Shown here one piece after another: positions 15,291-23,828 of a stretch of DNA of 64,000 nucleotides. The notes beneath the pieces are model-generated. The model was given only the letters and a program-made list of their open reading frames with translations. It searched no databases and was not told the DNA's origin. The stretch comes from Nodosilinea sp. LEGE 06152 (GTDB taxonomy: Bacteria > Cyanobacteriota > Cyanobacteriia > Phormidesmidales > Phormidesmidaceae). A program made the translations under genes and the position numbers. The DNA lies in the NCBI RefSeq assembly GCF_015207525.1, contig NZ_JADEWR010000037.1:1-64000 (forward strand), given 5' to 3'. Position 1 is the stretch's first letter, and each line of letters begins with the position of its first letter.

Positions 15291-17111
15291 CTACAGAGCC
15301 AGGCTCTCTAACCGACTGACGGCGCGATCGACAATATCTAAACTGGCTTGCCAAAACTGAGGCTGGCGAATGTCTTGCTGCAGATGGCGTTGCACAACGT
15401 CTTCTGCGGTCATGCTGCCGGTGTCGCGCAGCAGGTTGGTATACAGATCGTTAAAGGCGCTGCCGTAGCGGTCTTTTTGAGCGTAAATGCCGAGGCTAAA
15501 TAGATAGCCAAATAGGTAGGGGTAGTTGTAGAAGCTCAGTTCTGCGATCGAGAAGTGCAGCTTGCTGGCCCAAAACATGTCGTCGTAGCTGGTCAGGCTG
15601 TCTTCGTACCAGTGCTGCCAGCTGTCGCGCATCATGGTTTTGAGGGTGTCTGCGAGCACAAATCCGCGCTGGCGAGCTTCGACCAGGTTTTGCTCAAAGG
15701 TAAAGCGCGACGGAATGTTGAGCAAAAATGTGGCGGCGGCAGACCCCTCCTCCCAGGCAATGTTGAGCTTTTGCTCGGGGGTGCTGGCCTGCTCAAACAA
15801 GGCGTCGCGCACCAGGGTTTCGCCAAAAATGCTGGCCGTTTCAGCCAGGGTCATGGGGTAAAAGGTTTTGTAGCGGGGCAGATCTTGCATGACCCAGTTG
15901 TGCCAGGCGTGGCCCAGCTCGTGGGCTAAGGTCAGCACGTTGTTCATGCTGCCCTCGAAGGTCATAAAAATGCGCGGCTCTTTCGGCTCGGCAAAGCTGG
16001 TGCAGTAGGCCCCCGTGGACCGGTTGGGGGTAGGCTGGGCGTCAATCCAGCCTTTTTCGGCCATCATCACGGCAAAGTCGCCCATGGCCGGGGTGAACTG
16101 GCTAAAGGCGTTGGCAACCAGGTCAATGGCCTCGGCAAAGGTGATTTTTTTGCTCTGGCCCTCGTGGCTGCTGTCAGGGGGCGGCGCAAACAAATCCCAC
16201 GGGGCGGGCTGAAGGTCGAGCACCTTGCCCATTGCCTTTAAGGCCCGCTGGCCAATGGCTCGCCGCTGATAGGTGGTGTCCATCATGGCGTCGAGGGTGG
16301 CGCGATCGATGCGGCTCTGGTGGCAGCTTTTGTCGAGGTAGTGCAGGGTGCGGTGGTGCGATCGCCGTCTGGTTTCCTCTAGCCGCCAGCCGTTGATAGC
16401 GTTGAGAATGGCCGCTACCGTTTCGGCCCGGCTCTCCCAGGCGGCATTGACACCGTGCCAGGCCTCAGAGCGAACCGCGCGATCGGGGGAACTGAGCAGG
16501 TTAGCCGCTTTAGCTAAGCCCACGCTGTCGCCCTCGACGGTGCATTTCAGGGTGCCCGAAAGCTCGGTGTAGAGGTTGCCCCAGCCCTGTAGCCCATTCA
16601 CGGCCAAGCCGGTGATCAGCTTTTCTTCGGCCAGGCTGAGCAGCTGGTCGTTGAGCTGGCGCTGGTGCTGCAGCGAAAAACTTAGCTCTTCAAGCACCGG
16701 ATCGGCCACTAGGGCCTGAATAAAGTCGTCGCTGGCCCGCAGCAGAAAAATATCCAGGGCTTTGGTGGCCTGGCTCAGCTCAGCGCCGAGCTGCTGTAGG
16801 GTAGGCTTCCACTCGCTGGCGCTGGCATCGCGGGAGTCAACGCTGAGAATGGAGGAAATAAAGGTGCGCAGGTTACCCAGCTGTTTGGCGGTGGCGGTGC
16901 GCTGCTGGTGGGCAGCTCTAACCTGGGTCAGCCAGCTCTCGACCTGATCTGGAGCGATCGCGGCGGCCTCAATGGGCTCGACGAAGGGAGCGCAGAGGGT
17001 GGCCAGACTATCGATTTCAGCCTTGAGGCGATCGACGGTAGCCGCAATTTGGGGGTCGTCACTGCCGGTGAAGAAGCGGCTGTTATCCCAGGTTTGTTGC
17101 AGATCAGGCAT
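15291..17111 (-). CDS. M3 family oligoendopeptidase (PepF type)
   Basis: A cytosolic zinc metallopeptidase that degrades short peptides. The 606-residue protein has the M3 zinc motif HELGH (His397, Glu398, His401) in LAHELGHAWHN, with the third ligand expected in the helix that follows (LAETASIFGETLV). The helical N-terminal lid region (about 1-300) is of the PepF type. The length fits the family (about 600). The start chosen is ATG at 17109-17111 (MPDLQQTWDNS); an upstream TTG would add 13 residues. No purine-rich site precedes it. It is separated from the converging gene by only five bases. Confidence 0.9.
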   Translation of the reverse strand: MPDLQQTWDNSRFFTGSDDPQIAATVDRLKAEIDSLATLCAPFVEPIEAAAIAPDQVESWLTQVRAAHQQRTATAKQLGNLRTFISSILSVDSRDASASEWKPTLQQLGAELSQATKALDIFLLRASDDFIQALVADPVLEELSFSLQHQRQLNDQLLSLAEEKLITGLAVNGLQGWGNLYTELSGTLKCTVEGDSVGLAKAANLLSSPDRAVRSEAWHGVNAAWESRAETVAAILNAINGWRLEETRRRSHHRTLHYLDKSCHQSRIDRATLDAMMDTTYQRRAIGQRALKAMGKVLDLQPAPWDLFAPPPDSSHEGQSKKITFAEAIDLVANAFSQFTPAMGDFAVMMAEKGWIDAQPTPNRSTGAYCTSFAEPKEPRIFMTFEGSMNNVLTLAHELGHAWHNWVMQDLPRYKTFYPMTLAETASIFGETLVRDALFEQASTPEQKLNIAWEEGSAAATFLLNIPSRFTFEQNLVEARQRGFVLADTLKTMMRDSWQHWYEDSLTSYDDMFWASKLHFSIAELSFYNYPYLFGYLFSLGIYAQKDRYGSAFNDLYTNLLRDTGSMTAEDVVQRHLQQDIRQPQFWQASLDIVDRAVSRLESLAL

Positions 17112-17359
17112 GGGGGCACAGAGCGAGAGGAGTGACTTCAGCTTAGCCAATGTTTGAGAGCTTGACCCTGGATTTTAATCAACGGGACTACAACCCCTAT
17201 TTTTGGCCAACTTTGAAAGGGCTGACGGTGCCTACCCCAGTAGCTGACGCAAAGTATACCGCTAGAGGGAACAGGCGCTACCGCTCGCGCCGTTAGGTTG
17301 AACCAAAGCAGAGGTAGGCCAGAGGGTTTGCCTCTCAATAAAGACTACGAGATTTTCCT

Positions 17360-17725
17360 ATGACGCCATTTTCCTGGTTCCACTGCGATCGCATGGGACG
17401 ACGCTTGCTGATGATCGGGTTAACCTGTTTCCTGAGCCTGACCAGTTTTTTGACCATTGCCGTACAGCCGAGCCTAGCTCAAATTCCCTTTGACTCGAAA
17501 GAAGCCCACGGCCAAACCAAGGATGAGCTGACGGGGCGCACCCAGGGCAAACCCTTGAGTGCCGAAGAACGGCTCAATCGGGCCTATGACATGAGTGAAG
17601 CGACAGGCATACGCGAAGAAATGCGCCAGGCCGAAGGCAAGGTTGACCCAGAAGAGGACAACGAAAGCCTGATTGAAAAGGCGACCGATGCCGTCAAGCG
17701 CGTTACGGGCACATCGGGCAAGTAG
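17360..17725 (+). CDS. Small exported hypothetical protein
   Basis: 121 residues. The N-terminus carries a basic region (HCDRMGRR) and a hydrophobic core (LLMIGLTCFLSLTSFLTIAV), with a probable Sec cleavage after PSLAQ. The mature part (about 80 residues) is highly charged, helical and rich in Glu, Lys and Gln, ending in an amphipathic segment (NESLIEKATDAVKRVTG). The layout resembles small cyanobacterial low-temperature-induced exported proteins, but I cannot confirm membership. An internal ATG at residue 12 would also leave a workable signal peptide. It is followed by a repeat-rich gap. Confidence 0.65.
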   Translation: MTPFSWFHCDRMGRRLLMIGLTCFLSLTSFLTIAVQPSLAQIPFDSKEAHGQTKDELTGRTQGKPLSAEERLNRAYDMSEATGIREEMRQAEGKVDPEEDNESLIEKATDAVKRVTGTSGK

Positions 17726-17888
17726 ACCTAATGCTGACTACTGAATCCGCCCTGGCTGACTCTCGGTTGGCCAGAGCAAAGACTGTTTGCCCTGCACAAG
17801 CCGCCTGTTTGGCATCGGGGCTATGCAGTTCGGAGCTGGTATAGGCACTAACCGATTAAGCCCTACTGAGAACCCATCAACGGCTGTG

Positions 17889-18136
17889 GAGAACTACTTC
17901 ACGCTTAAGCAGAACTGGTTAGCATCTAAAGAGAACTGCTTTACGCTTAAGCAGAACTAGTTAACGCTAATACCAAATCCGAGTCACACAACCCCGATTC
18001 GTAACCGGTACCTCGTAGGGAGCATTGCACTGTAATGCCCCTACAAATCGGGGGTATACAGACAGGATTTGGTATAAGGAGACCTAACAAGCTGTTAAGT
18101 CGAACTGCTTTACGCTTACGCAAAACCGGTTAGCAA
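17889..18136. repeat. Three direct repeats interrupted by a MITE
   Basis: Copies at 17889-17924, 17931-17967 and 18100-18136 share the consensus GAACTGCTTTACGCTTAAGC followed by AGAACTRGTTAGC. Each copy is itself a small dyad (CTGCTT...AAGCAG). Copies 1 and 2 are separated by six bases, and copies 2 and 3 by a 109-base palindromic element plus about 20 bases. No array-like spacing or nearby cas gene is seen, so it is not a CRISPR. Confidence 0.7.
17969..18077. repeat. MITE-like palindromic element, copy 2
   Basis: Terminal inverted repeats ATACCAAATCC (17970-17980) and GGATTTGGTAT (18065-18075) flanked by TA-rich bases. The inside includes GCATTGCACTGTAATGC and AATCGGGGGTATAC. It is the inverted counterpart of 10597-10700 and is non-coding. 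The structure is that of a non-autonomous element that inserts at TA. Confidence 0.75.
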
Positions 18137-18182
18137 CTGAGTTGAACTCTTTAGGTGACTTCTGGCTAATAGTTACCCCAAT

Positions 18183-18199
18183 GGTGGGCAGTGCCCACC
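18183..18199. repeat. GGTGGGCA palindrome
   Basis: Perfect palindrome GGTGGGCA-G-TGCCCACC followed by CTACAG, a widespread cyanobacterial intergenic hairpin. It lies 33 bases after the stop of the minus-strand gene at 18232 and could act as its terminator. Confidence 0.55.
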
Positions 18200-18231
18200 C
18201 TACAGCGGCTGTAGTTTAGCCACTATCCTGT

Positions 18232-18750
18232 TTAGCCAACCCAGGAAACGTCATCCGGGTTAGGCTCGGTTGGCGTTTCGGCCTGCGGCGCTTTAGCCGT
18301 CTTTGGCTGGCCGGGTTGCGCCTGGGCTGCCTGCTTTCGCTTTATAAAAGCAGAAGCCGCAGACTCCTCCGGTGCCAGCGATCGCAGAAACCAGTCTAGG
18401 GTCTCTTGAGACAGCCATCCGTGCAAAACCGCCAGCGCCCCAATTCTCAACCCCGCCTGCGTCTGCTCCTTCAGCAGGGCGTCTACCTGTTGAGAGTTCA
18501 GCAGCCCCGCCTGCTGAAAGTAGTACCCAATGGGGCCATTCCGGCCCTCTATGGCGAGCTTTGGCCACTGTTCGGCGAAAAATTCAATGGCGTCGCGCTT
18601 GACCCACCCGCGCAGCTCAAGAATGTCGCCTAGTCTCAAATCAGGCTGCCATTTTTGATCCTGAAGCACCACGTCAAGCTGCGCCTGGGAGAGCAATCCT
18701 GCCCGCCGCAACATTTCACCGAGGGGTCTGGTCTGAGGCTGAGTTGGCAT
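18232..18750 (-). CDS. Tandem GspE/MshE N-terminal-like domain protein
   Basis: 172 residues with two copies of a helical module. Copy 1 (about 8-65) reads LGEMLRRAGLLSQAQLDVVL and then RLGDILELRGWVKRDAIEFF. Copy 2 (about 72-125) reads FQQAGLLNSQQVDALLKEQ and then RIGALAVLHGWLSQETLDWF. This is the fold of the N-terminal domain of type II secretion/type IV pilus ATPases (GspE_N, MshEN), which can bind c-di-GMP in some proteins. Here it stands without the ATPase. The C-terminal tail is Pro/Ala/Gln-rich and disordered. A regulatory or adaptor role in motility or secretion is inference. The ATG at 18750 opens the gene. Confidence 0.65.
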   Translation of the reverse strand: MPTQPQTRPLGEMLRRAGLLSQAQLDVVLQDQKWQPDLRLGDILELRGWVKRDAIEFFAEQWPKLAIEGRNGPIGYYFQQAGLLNSQQVDALLKEQTQAGLRIGALAVLHGWLSQETLDWFLRSLAPEESAASAFIKRKQAAQAQPGQPKTAKAPQAETPTEPNPDDVSWVG

Positions 18751-18844
18751 GGCTAAACAGTTAATGTGGACTAAAAATATAGTTAGACAATTTCAAGGCG
18801 TGAAACGTTTGTCTTACCGTTGTACTCCAGGGTGAGGGAAATAA

Positions 18845-19598
18845 GGCGTTGCTGAATCAAGAGATGAACCTTGACGGGACTGGCACATCGCCGAACTTGA
18901 GGTAGTGAAGTAACAAGCGAACAGAGTGAGCCAGCATTTCTACGGTCTTGGAGTAGCAGAGCGTTTTGCGGTGCAGACGGGCTAGATAGTGCCGTAATCG
19001 AGTGTTCTCTCCTTCAACCCGAGTCATATAGGTTTTGCTGACAATCTGATCGCCTGCTGGAATAAAGCTGGGATACACCGTCCATCCATCGGTGACATAG
19101 AAGTAACACTGCCAGCTGCCAACCAGGGTCCAAAGCGGTTGAAACGTCTCGGCACTATGGTCGCCTAAGACCCAACCCAAGATTCCTTTTTTGAAGTGGT
19201 CAACGGCTGTCCACAGCCAAATCTTGTTTTTTTGAGCCTACAAAGGTTTCCAACTCGTCGAGTTCGCCGACCTCTGGCGTCGTTTCAGGGGCGTAAGCAT
19301 CGGGGAGGCGTTCGCCCACTTGCTTCACCCAAGTAATGACCGTCGTATGGTGCACCCCTTTGACTCGCTCTATCGCTCGAAACCCAGCGCCGTTAACGTA
19401 CATCTTGAGGCATTCGCGTCTGACCTCATCCGAGTACCCTCGGTGAGGCTCATAGGCCTCAATAAACTGACGACCGCAGGCTACACAGATGTGGTTTTGT
19501 TTACCTTTCCGCTTGCCATTCTTACGGATGTGAGTGGCTCCACATTCTGGACATTGCATCGCAGATCACCCTAACTCATCTCTCAATTATGCAACGCC
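18845..19598 (-). mobile_element. IS1-family insertion sequence, apparently intact
   Basis: A 754-base element bounded by imperfect terminal inverted repeats: left GGCGTTGCTGAATCAAGAGA, right (reverse complement) GGCGTTGCATAATTGAGAGA. It is flanked by a perfect 8-bp target duplication GGAAATAA (18837-18844 and 19599-19606), as expected for the IS1 family. It carries a two-frame transposase joined at an A7 slippery run. The complete ends and duplication point to a fairly recent insertion in the gap upstream of 18232-18750. Confidence 0.9.
18857..19559 (-). CDS. IS1-family transposase made by -1 frameshift
   Basis: The first frame (19559 down to 19200) encodes an InsA-like zinc-finger and HTH domain: CPECGATHIRKNGKRKGKQN, then CVACGRQFIE with a C2C2 finger, then a helix-turn-helix and ELDELETFVGSKK. 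At A AAA AAA C (plus-strand T7, 19227-19233) a -1 shift continues as KNKIWLWTAVDHFKKGILGW, fusing to the second frame with the DDE catalytic core (WVLGDHSAETF, TDGWTVY, RVEGENTRLRHYLARLHRKT). This is the normal expression mode of IS1-family InsAB'. Both halves are complete, so the enzyme is probably functional. Confidence 0.88.
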
Positions 19599-19791
19599 GG
19601 AAATAAAAAGGTAGAACAGTTTTCATTACAATCGAAAAAATTCAATTTTTTTGAAAAAACGGTTAAACAATTCCCGAAAGCCTTATGTACCAACGGAATC
19701 AAGTCTCAACTCTTTCTGGGGCCATGGGTGGTTGAAGCATTGTTACTCTAGCCTTGAAGTTGAAAAACCAGGTCGGGGAGGCAACTGTTTG

Positions 19792-20334
19792 ATGACCACG
19801 CAGCTTCTGGGGCGTTACCTAACGCTAGACGAGTTTTGTACCTGTACTCGGACTTACCGCAAGTACGCCGACCAGATTGATCCGTACCCCAGTAACTCTG
19901 ACGAAACGCTTCCGGCCTTGGAAGCCCTATGCCGTCATATTGTTGATCCGGTAATTGATGAGTTTGGGCGCGATCGCTTCCTGCTCACCTACGGCTTTTG
20001 CTCGGTAGAGCTGAAACGGTGGCTGGCGAAAAAAGACCCGGTGACGGGCAAGAAGCACGGCATCGCAACCCCCAGCGTGGACCAACACATGGCCCACGAG
20101 GTGAATCGAAACGGGCGGTACTACTGCGATCGCCTCGGGGCAGCCTGTGATTTTCGTGTCCTTGACTTGCCCAGCGATGTCCTAGTGGATTGGATTGTGG
20201 CTCAGAAGCTACCCTTTGACTCACTCTATTTTTATGGAGCACATCGCCCTATCCATGTTAGCCGCGGCCCTCAACACAAGCGCTATCTTTGGGCCTTTGC
20301 TGCCAAGGGAACACCCATTCGATTTAAGCTTTGA
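19792..20334 (+). CDS. Peptidase M15-like protein
   Basis: 180 residues. It opens with GRYLTLDEFC, then has a helical region (ALEALCRHIVDPVIDEFG) and the motif cluster SVDQHMAHEVN...GAACDF. Later comes RPIHVS. In M15/VanX-type D-Ala-D-Ala peptidases zinc is held by SxHxxGxAxD and a later HV, so the His in QHMAH, the Asp in ACDF and the His in IHVS are the candidate ligands. Residues GRYYCDRLG lie between the first two, a longer spacing than usual, and the assignment is tentative. The ATG at 19792 has GGGGAGG 12 bases upstream; an upstream TTG (19651) would add 47 residues of doubtful quality. Its stop is one base from the converging CHAT gene stop. Confidence 0.6.
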   Translation: MTTQLLGRYLTLDEFCTCTRTYRKYADQIDPYPSNSDETLPALEALCRHIVDPVIDEFGRDRFLLTYGFCSVELKRWLAKKDPVTGKKHGIATPSVDQHMAHEVNRNGRYYCDRLGAACDFRVLDLPSDVLVDWIVAQKLPFDSLYFYGAHRPIHVSRGPQHKRYLWAFAAKGTPIRFKL

Positions 20335-20335
20335 C

Positions 20336-22921
20336 CTAAAGATCGTTACCAATCAAGATGAAGGGTGCCCAAAAGAAGGGGTGGCTGGCATCGACGGAAT
20401 GCTGAGGGGAGTTTGCTAGTTCAAACCCGCCCCGGTGCAGATCATCGGCAATGGCTTCTGGGTTGTCTAGAAAGTCTTGTTGTGTTCTTTGCAAAGCCTG
20501 ACCTTTGGGCAGACCTTGGGCTAGGTAGCCGTAAAACCGCTGCATAAATACGCTGGTGCTGGCATCTGCAACTTTCCATAGAGAAGCGATTACCGTTTTG
20601 GCTCGGTTAGGGGCCAGAAAATAGGCGCTGATGCCGGCAATTTCTCGACCGTCTTCGGTGCGCTGGCCACCGAGGGCAGTTTCACAAGCCGAGAGCACGA
20701 CCAAATGCACGTTTTGGAGCTGACGACCGATCGCATCAACGTCATTCATACTCAGGCGATCGCCATTGCCCAGCACAAAATAGGAGCTTTCGTACAGCCC
20801 CGGTACAAACTCGGCGTGGGTAGCGATGTGCACAATTCTGTGATTGCGGGCATTGTTGCGCAGCGCATCTAAGTTGAAGGCATCATTTAGAAAGATTTGA
20901 CCGGGGAAAATCCCGTCAATTGGGGCTTCAGCATTTCGAATAATGCCTTCTAACTCGGCCTCAACGTAGGGCAGCGCAGTGAAGTTAGGCACTTTTTGCG
21001 ATAGCCCTAACCCTAGAACAGGAGACAATTCTACAGCACCTAAACGCTCTGTGGTGTCAGTTAGTTCTACCGCTAACACGGTGGAGAGGGCATAGCGCTG
21101 AACCAAATACTGCTCGCCATCGTATAGCGCCGCCATAGGAATGTAGCGAGTAACGCGATCATGGGCAAATACCAGCCGTTGAATACCCCGAATATTACTC
21201 TGCCGAAGAGAGGCCTCCAGGGGGGCAATCAGCCAGCTGTGGAGAGTTTGAGATGTCTGTTGCAGGGCTTCGAGGGAGTATATTTCTGGCTCTTGGAGTT
21301 GTTGACGAAACTGCCACACGGTTTCGCTAAGTGTGGCTAGGTCAACGGATACCTCTACCTGGCCAGCAATGCCGCCGGCAGTAGCCCAGAGCAACACCAG
21401 GCGATCGTCTAGCACGAAAGGATAGACCAGCATGGTATTTGGTGTAGCCAGAATGTCTCGGGCGCGATCGGACAGGTTATCGGGATATTGGAAGTAGGGG
21501 TCGTTGGCGCGGCGATCGCTAATGATCTCGTAAAAAGCTAGCAGCTTGCCGTTATAGTCGGCAACCAACCGCTCCTGGTCGCGGTAATAGCTGTTTAGCT
21601 CAGCAGATGGACAGCCCCCCTGCTCACAGACCAAAATTTTGCGCCCTAACTCGATCAGGCTGTTGTGGGCCGCTACAATCTCGCGCTCTAGATCATCTAA
21701 CACCAAGCCTTGGCTGGTCCACACGGCACGGGTTTGGCGATTAAATTCACGAATTTCTTCAAGCTTGAGCAAATCTAGCACTTGCTGAGCCTCTAGAATA
21801 CGCCCCTGCTTAATCAGCACATCGGCCAGCAGGCGATACGACTCCTCTACAGAGGACAGGTAAGACTGTTCGTCGGCCTCACTCAGCCCGCCCTCGACCA
21901 GCTGTTTCCGAAAGCGTTCGGTGACATTGACCGATTGTTTGAGGAACACTGTGGCTGTGGCCAGGTCGCCCCTTTGGCTGTACAGGGCCCCAATGCGTCG
22001 CAGAGTAAGGGCCTGGCGGCTGAGGTTTTGCTGCTGCTCGGCCATGGCTAAGGCCTCTCGGTAATACGCCAGGGCGGTGTCATACTGCTTAAGCCCGGTG
22101 TAGATGTTGCCCAGATCGTTGAGGGTAACGGAAAGTCTAAATAAATCGCCCTCCTGACGACGAAAGGTAAGCACAGACCGAGCAATTGGTAGGGCGTCCT
22201 GATAACGCTCTAAGGAGGTTAGGGTACGAGCAATGTTACCAAGGGTTGTAGCTTCTGCCCCCAGATCATTGGTTTGACCCAAGAATTGACGTTTAATTTG
22301 CAAACTTTCTTGGAAGCTCTGGAGGGCGAGGTCATACTGGCCTAGGTTTCTATGGGCCAAGCCTAAGTTATTGAGAGCAGCGCTCTGGGCTTCCAGGGTG
22401 CTATTGCCCAAGGACTGATAAATCCGCAAAGCCGCTTCTATGTACTGAATGGAGGCACTGTAGTCACCCACGTTGGAGGTCACAGTGGCTAGCTCTAGCA
22501 GGGTGGAACTTTGCCAATCTCGAGAGTCGTAGGGCCAGGTAGGGCTGGGGGGCGCGCTAAAGATGCTCAACGCCTGGTTGAGGGTAGTGAGCGCCTGGGC
22601 GTAGTGAGTGAGTTCAGTATGGCTGAAGCCTTGGTAGTAGTAGATTTGCCCCAGGGCGAAACGCGCCTCGGGTGAGCCTGAACGGGCAATGGGTTCAACG
22701 ATTTGCAGGGCAGGGGCCAGGCAGTCTAGAGCAGTCTGAAAGTTGCCTGATTCAAAATAGCGAATGCCTGCGCTAAGCAGTTGGTTGGGGTCGCGGCTTT
22801 GGCAAAGGGTAGGGGTTTGAACAAGGTTTACCGAAGCGGCGGCTGGGGCAAACCCACCTGCGGCTACCCAAGCTGCCAAAACTCCGTAGCCGAGGCCTTG
22901 AAAAAGAAGGCGCATATTCAT
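20336..22921 (-). CDS. Exported TPR-CHAT domain protease
   Basis: 861 residues. It starts with a Sec signal peptide (MNMRLLFQGLGYGVLAAWVA, cleavage near APAAAS). About ten TPR repeats follow (about 45-350, for example LNNLGLAHRNLGQYDLALQSF), and then a helical linker. The C-terminal CHAT domain (about 520-861) is a caspase-like peptidase. The catalytic His is in IVHIATHAEF (about residue 699) and the Cys in VVLSACETALGG (about 744). The end, FFWAPFILIGN, is the family C-terminus. CHAT proteases act in signalling cascades; here export suggests a periplasmic or surface substrate. The ATG at 22921 was chosen over a TTG eight codons upstream. It is the last gene of a CHAT/caspase array. Confidence 0.88.
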   Translation of the reverse strand: MNMRLLFQGLGYGVLAAWVAAGGFAPAAASVNLVQTPTLCQSRDPNQLLSAGIRYFESGNFQTALDCLAPALQIVEPIARSGSPEARFALGQIYYYQGFSHTELTHYAQALTTLNQALSIFSAPPSPTWPYDSRDWQSSTLLELATVTSNVGDYSASIQYIEAALRIYQSLGNSTLEAQSAALNNLGLAHRNLGQYDLALQSFQESLQIKRQFLGQTNDLGAEATTLGNIARTLTSLERYQDALPIARSVLTFRRQEGDLFRLSVTLNDLGNIYTGLKQYDTALAYYREALAMAEQQQNLSRQALTLRRIGALYSQRGDLATATVFLKQSVNVTERFRKQLVEGGLSEADEQSYLSSVEESYRLLADVLIKQGRILEAQQVLDLLKLEEIREFNRQTRAVWTSQGLVLDDLEREIVAAHNSLIELGRKILVCEQGGCPSAELNSYYRDQERLVADYNGKLLAFYEIISDRRANDPYFQYPDNLSDRARDILATPNTMLVYPFVLDDRLVLLWATAGGIAGQVEVSVDLATLSETVWQFRQQLQEPEIYSLEALQQTSQTLHSWLIAPLEASLRQSNIRGIQRLVFAHDRVTRYIPMAALYDGEQYLVQRYALSTVLAVELTDTTERLGAVELSPVLGLGLSQKVPNFTALPYVEAELEGIIRNAEAPIDGIFPGQIFLNDAFNLDALRNNARNHRIVHIATHAEFVPGLYESSYFVLGNGDRLSMNDVDAIGRQLQNVHLVVLSACETALGGQRTEDGREIAGISAYFLAPNRAKTVIASLWKVADASTSVFMQRFYGYLAQGLPKGQALQRTQQDFLDNPEAIADDLHRGGFELANSPQHSVDASHPFFWAPFILIGNDL

Positions 22922-23828
22922 GGCAGACAAATCTCTGTTGAGCAAGTCGGGTAAATCTCCTCATCTTAGAAGAGCCCTTTTGGAGCCTTTGCGAAGAGTT
23001 GGTGATGGACAGCGTTGGCACGTTAACACATTGACTGAATTGGCGGTGTGTTTGGGAGGTGTTAAAGACCATTGCCGATCAAAATGAAGGGTGCCCAGTA
23101 GTGGGGATGGGCCAGGCCGCTAACAACCTCATCGGGGATATCGGCGGGCACAAGCCCGCCGCGAGGCAACCCAGCCGCTTCACCATTGCCGGTGAGTAAG
23201 GCTTGTTGCGCCAGTTGCAGAGCTTCGGCCTTGGTTTTGCCAGTGGCCAGGGCGCTATAAAACGCATTCATCAAGACCTGGGTGCCGCCGTCGCTGACGG
23301 GCCAGAGAGAGGCCAGGGTCGCCTTGGCCCCCGCCTGCTGAAGTTGATCGCCTGCTTAAGGAAAATGATGGCTAAAACCGGGTCGTCCTGGGCCTCAAAC
23401 AGCAATCCTATGTTGCCTAGGGTTTGAGCTTCGCTAGCGCGATCGCCAATCTCGCGGAAGGTTGCCAGACTTTGCTCGTAATAACTCAGCGCCTCGGAAT
23501 AGTTCCCCAGCAATTCATAAACGACGCCAATGTTGTTAAGGGTTGCTGCTTCGGTGGCCCGATTACCAAGCTCGCGGGTAATTGCCAAGTTTTGCTCGTA
23601 CTGCATGATCGCCGCCGAATAATTCCCTAGCGATTCATAAACGACACCAATGTTATTGAGGGTTCTGGCTTCGGTGGCCCGATCACCAAGCTCGCGGAAG
23701 ATCGCCATACTTTGCTCGTACTGCACGATCGCGGCCGGATATTGCCCTAGCGATTCATAAACAAGGCCATTGTTGTTGAGAGTTCTGGCTTCATTGGCCC
23801 GGTTACCAATCACTTGAGAAATTTCTAA

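Larger units (their letters stand above)
17726..18231. other. Repeat-rich intergenic region
   Basis: About 500 bases without a gene. It holds three copies of a 36-base repeat, a MITE-like palindromic element inserted between copies 2 and 3, and a short GGTGGGCA palindrome near the end. All three are listed separately. Confidence 0.7.

Noticed and set aside
17889..18136. CRISPR array
   Set aside because: Only three imperfect repeats with irregular spacing, one gap filled by a MITE, and no cas genes nearby.
19651..19791. Longer start for the M15-like gene at a TTG
   Set aside because: The added 47 residues show no conserved pattern, while the ATG at 19792 has a strong GGGGAGG site.
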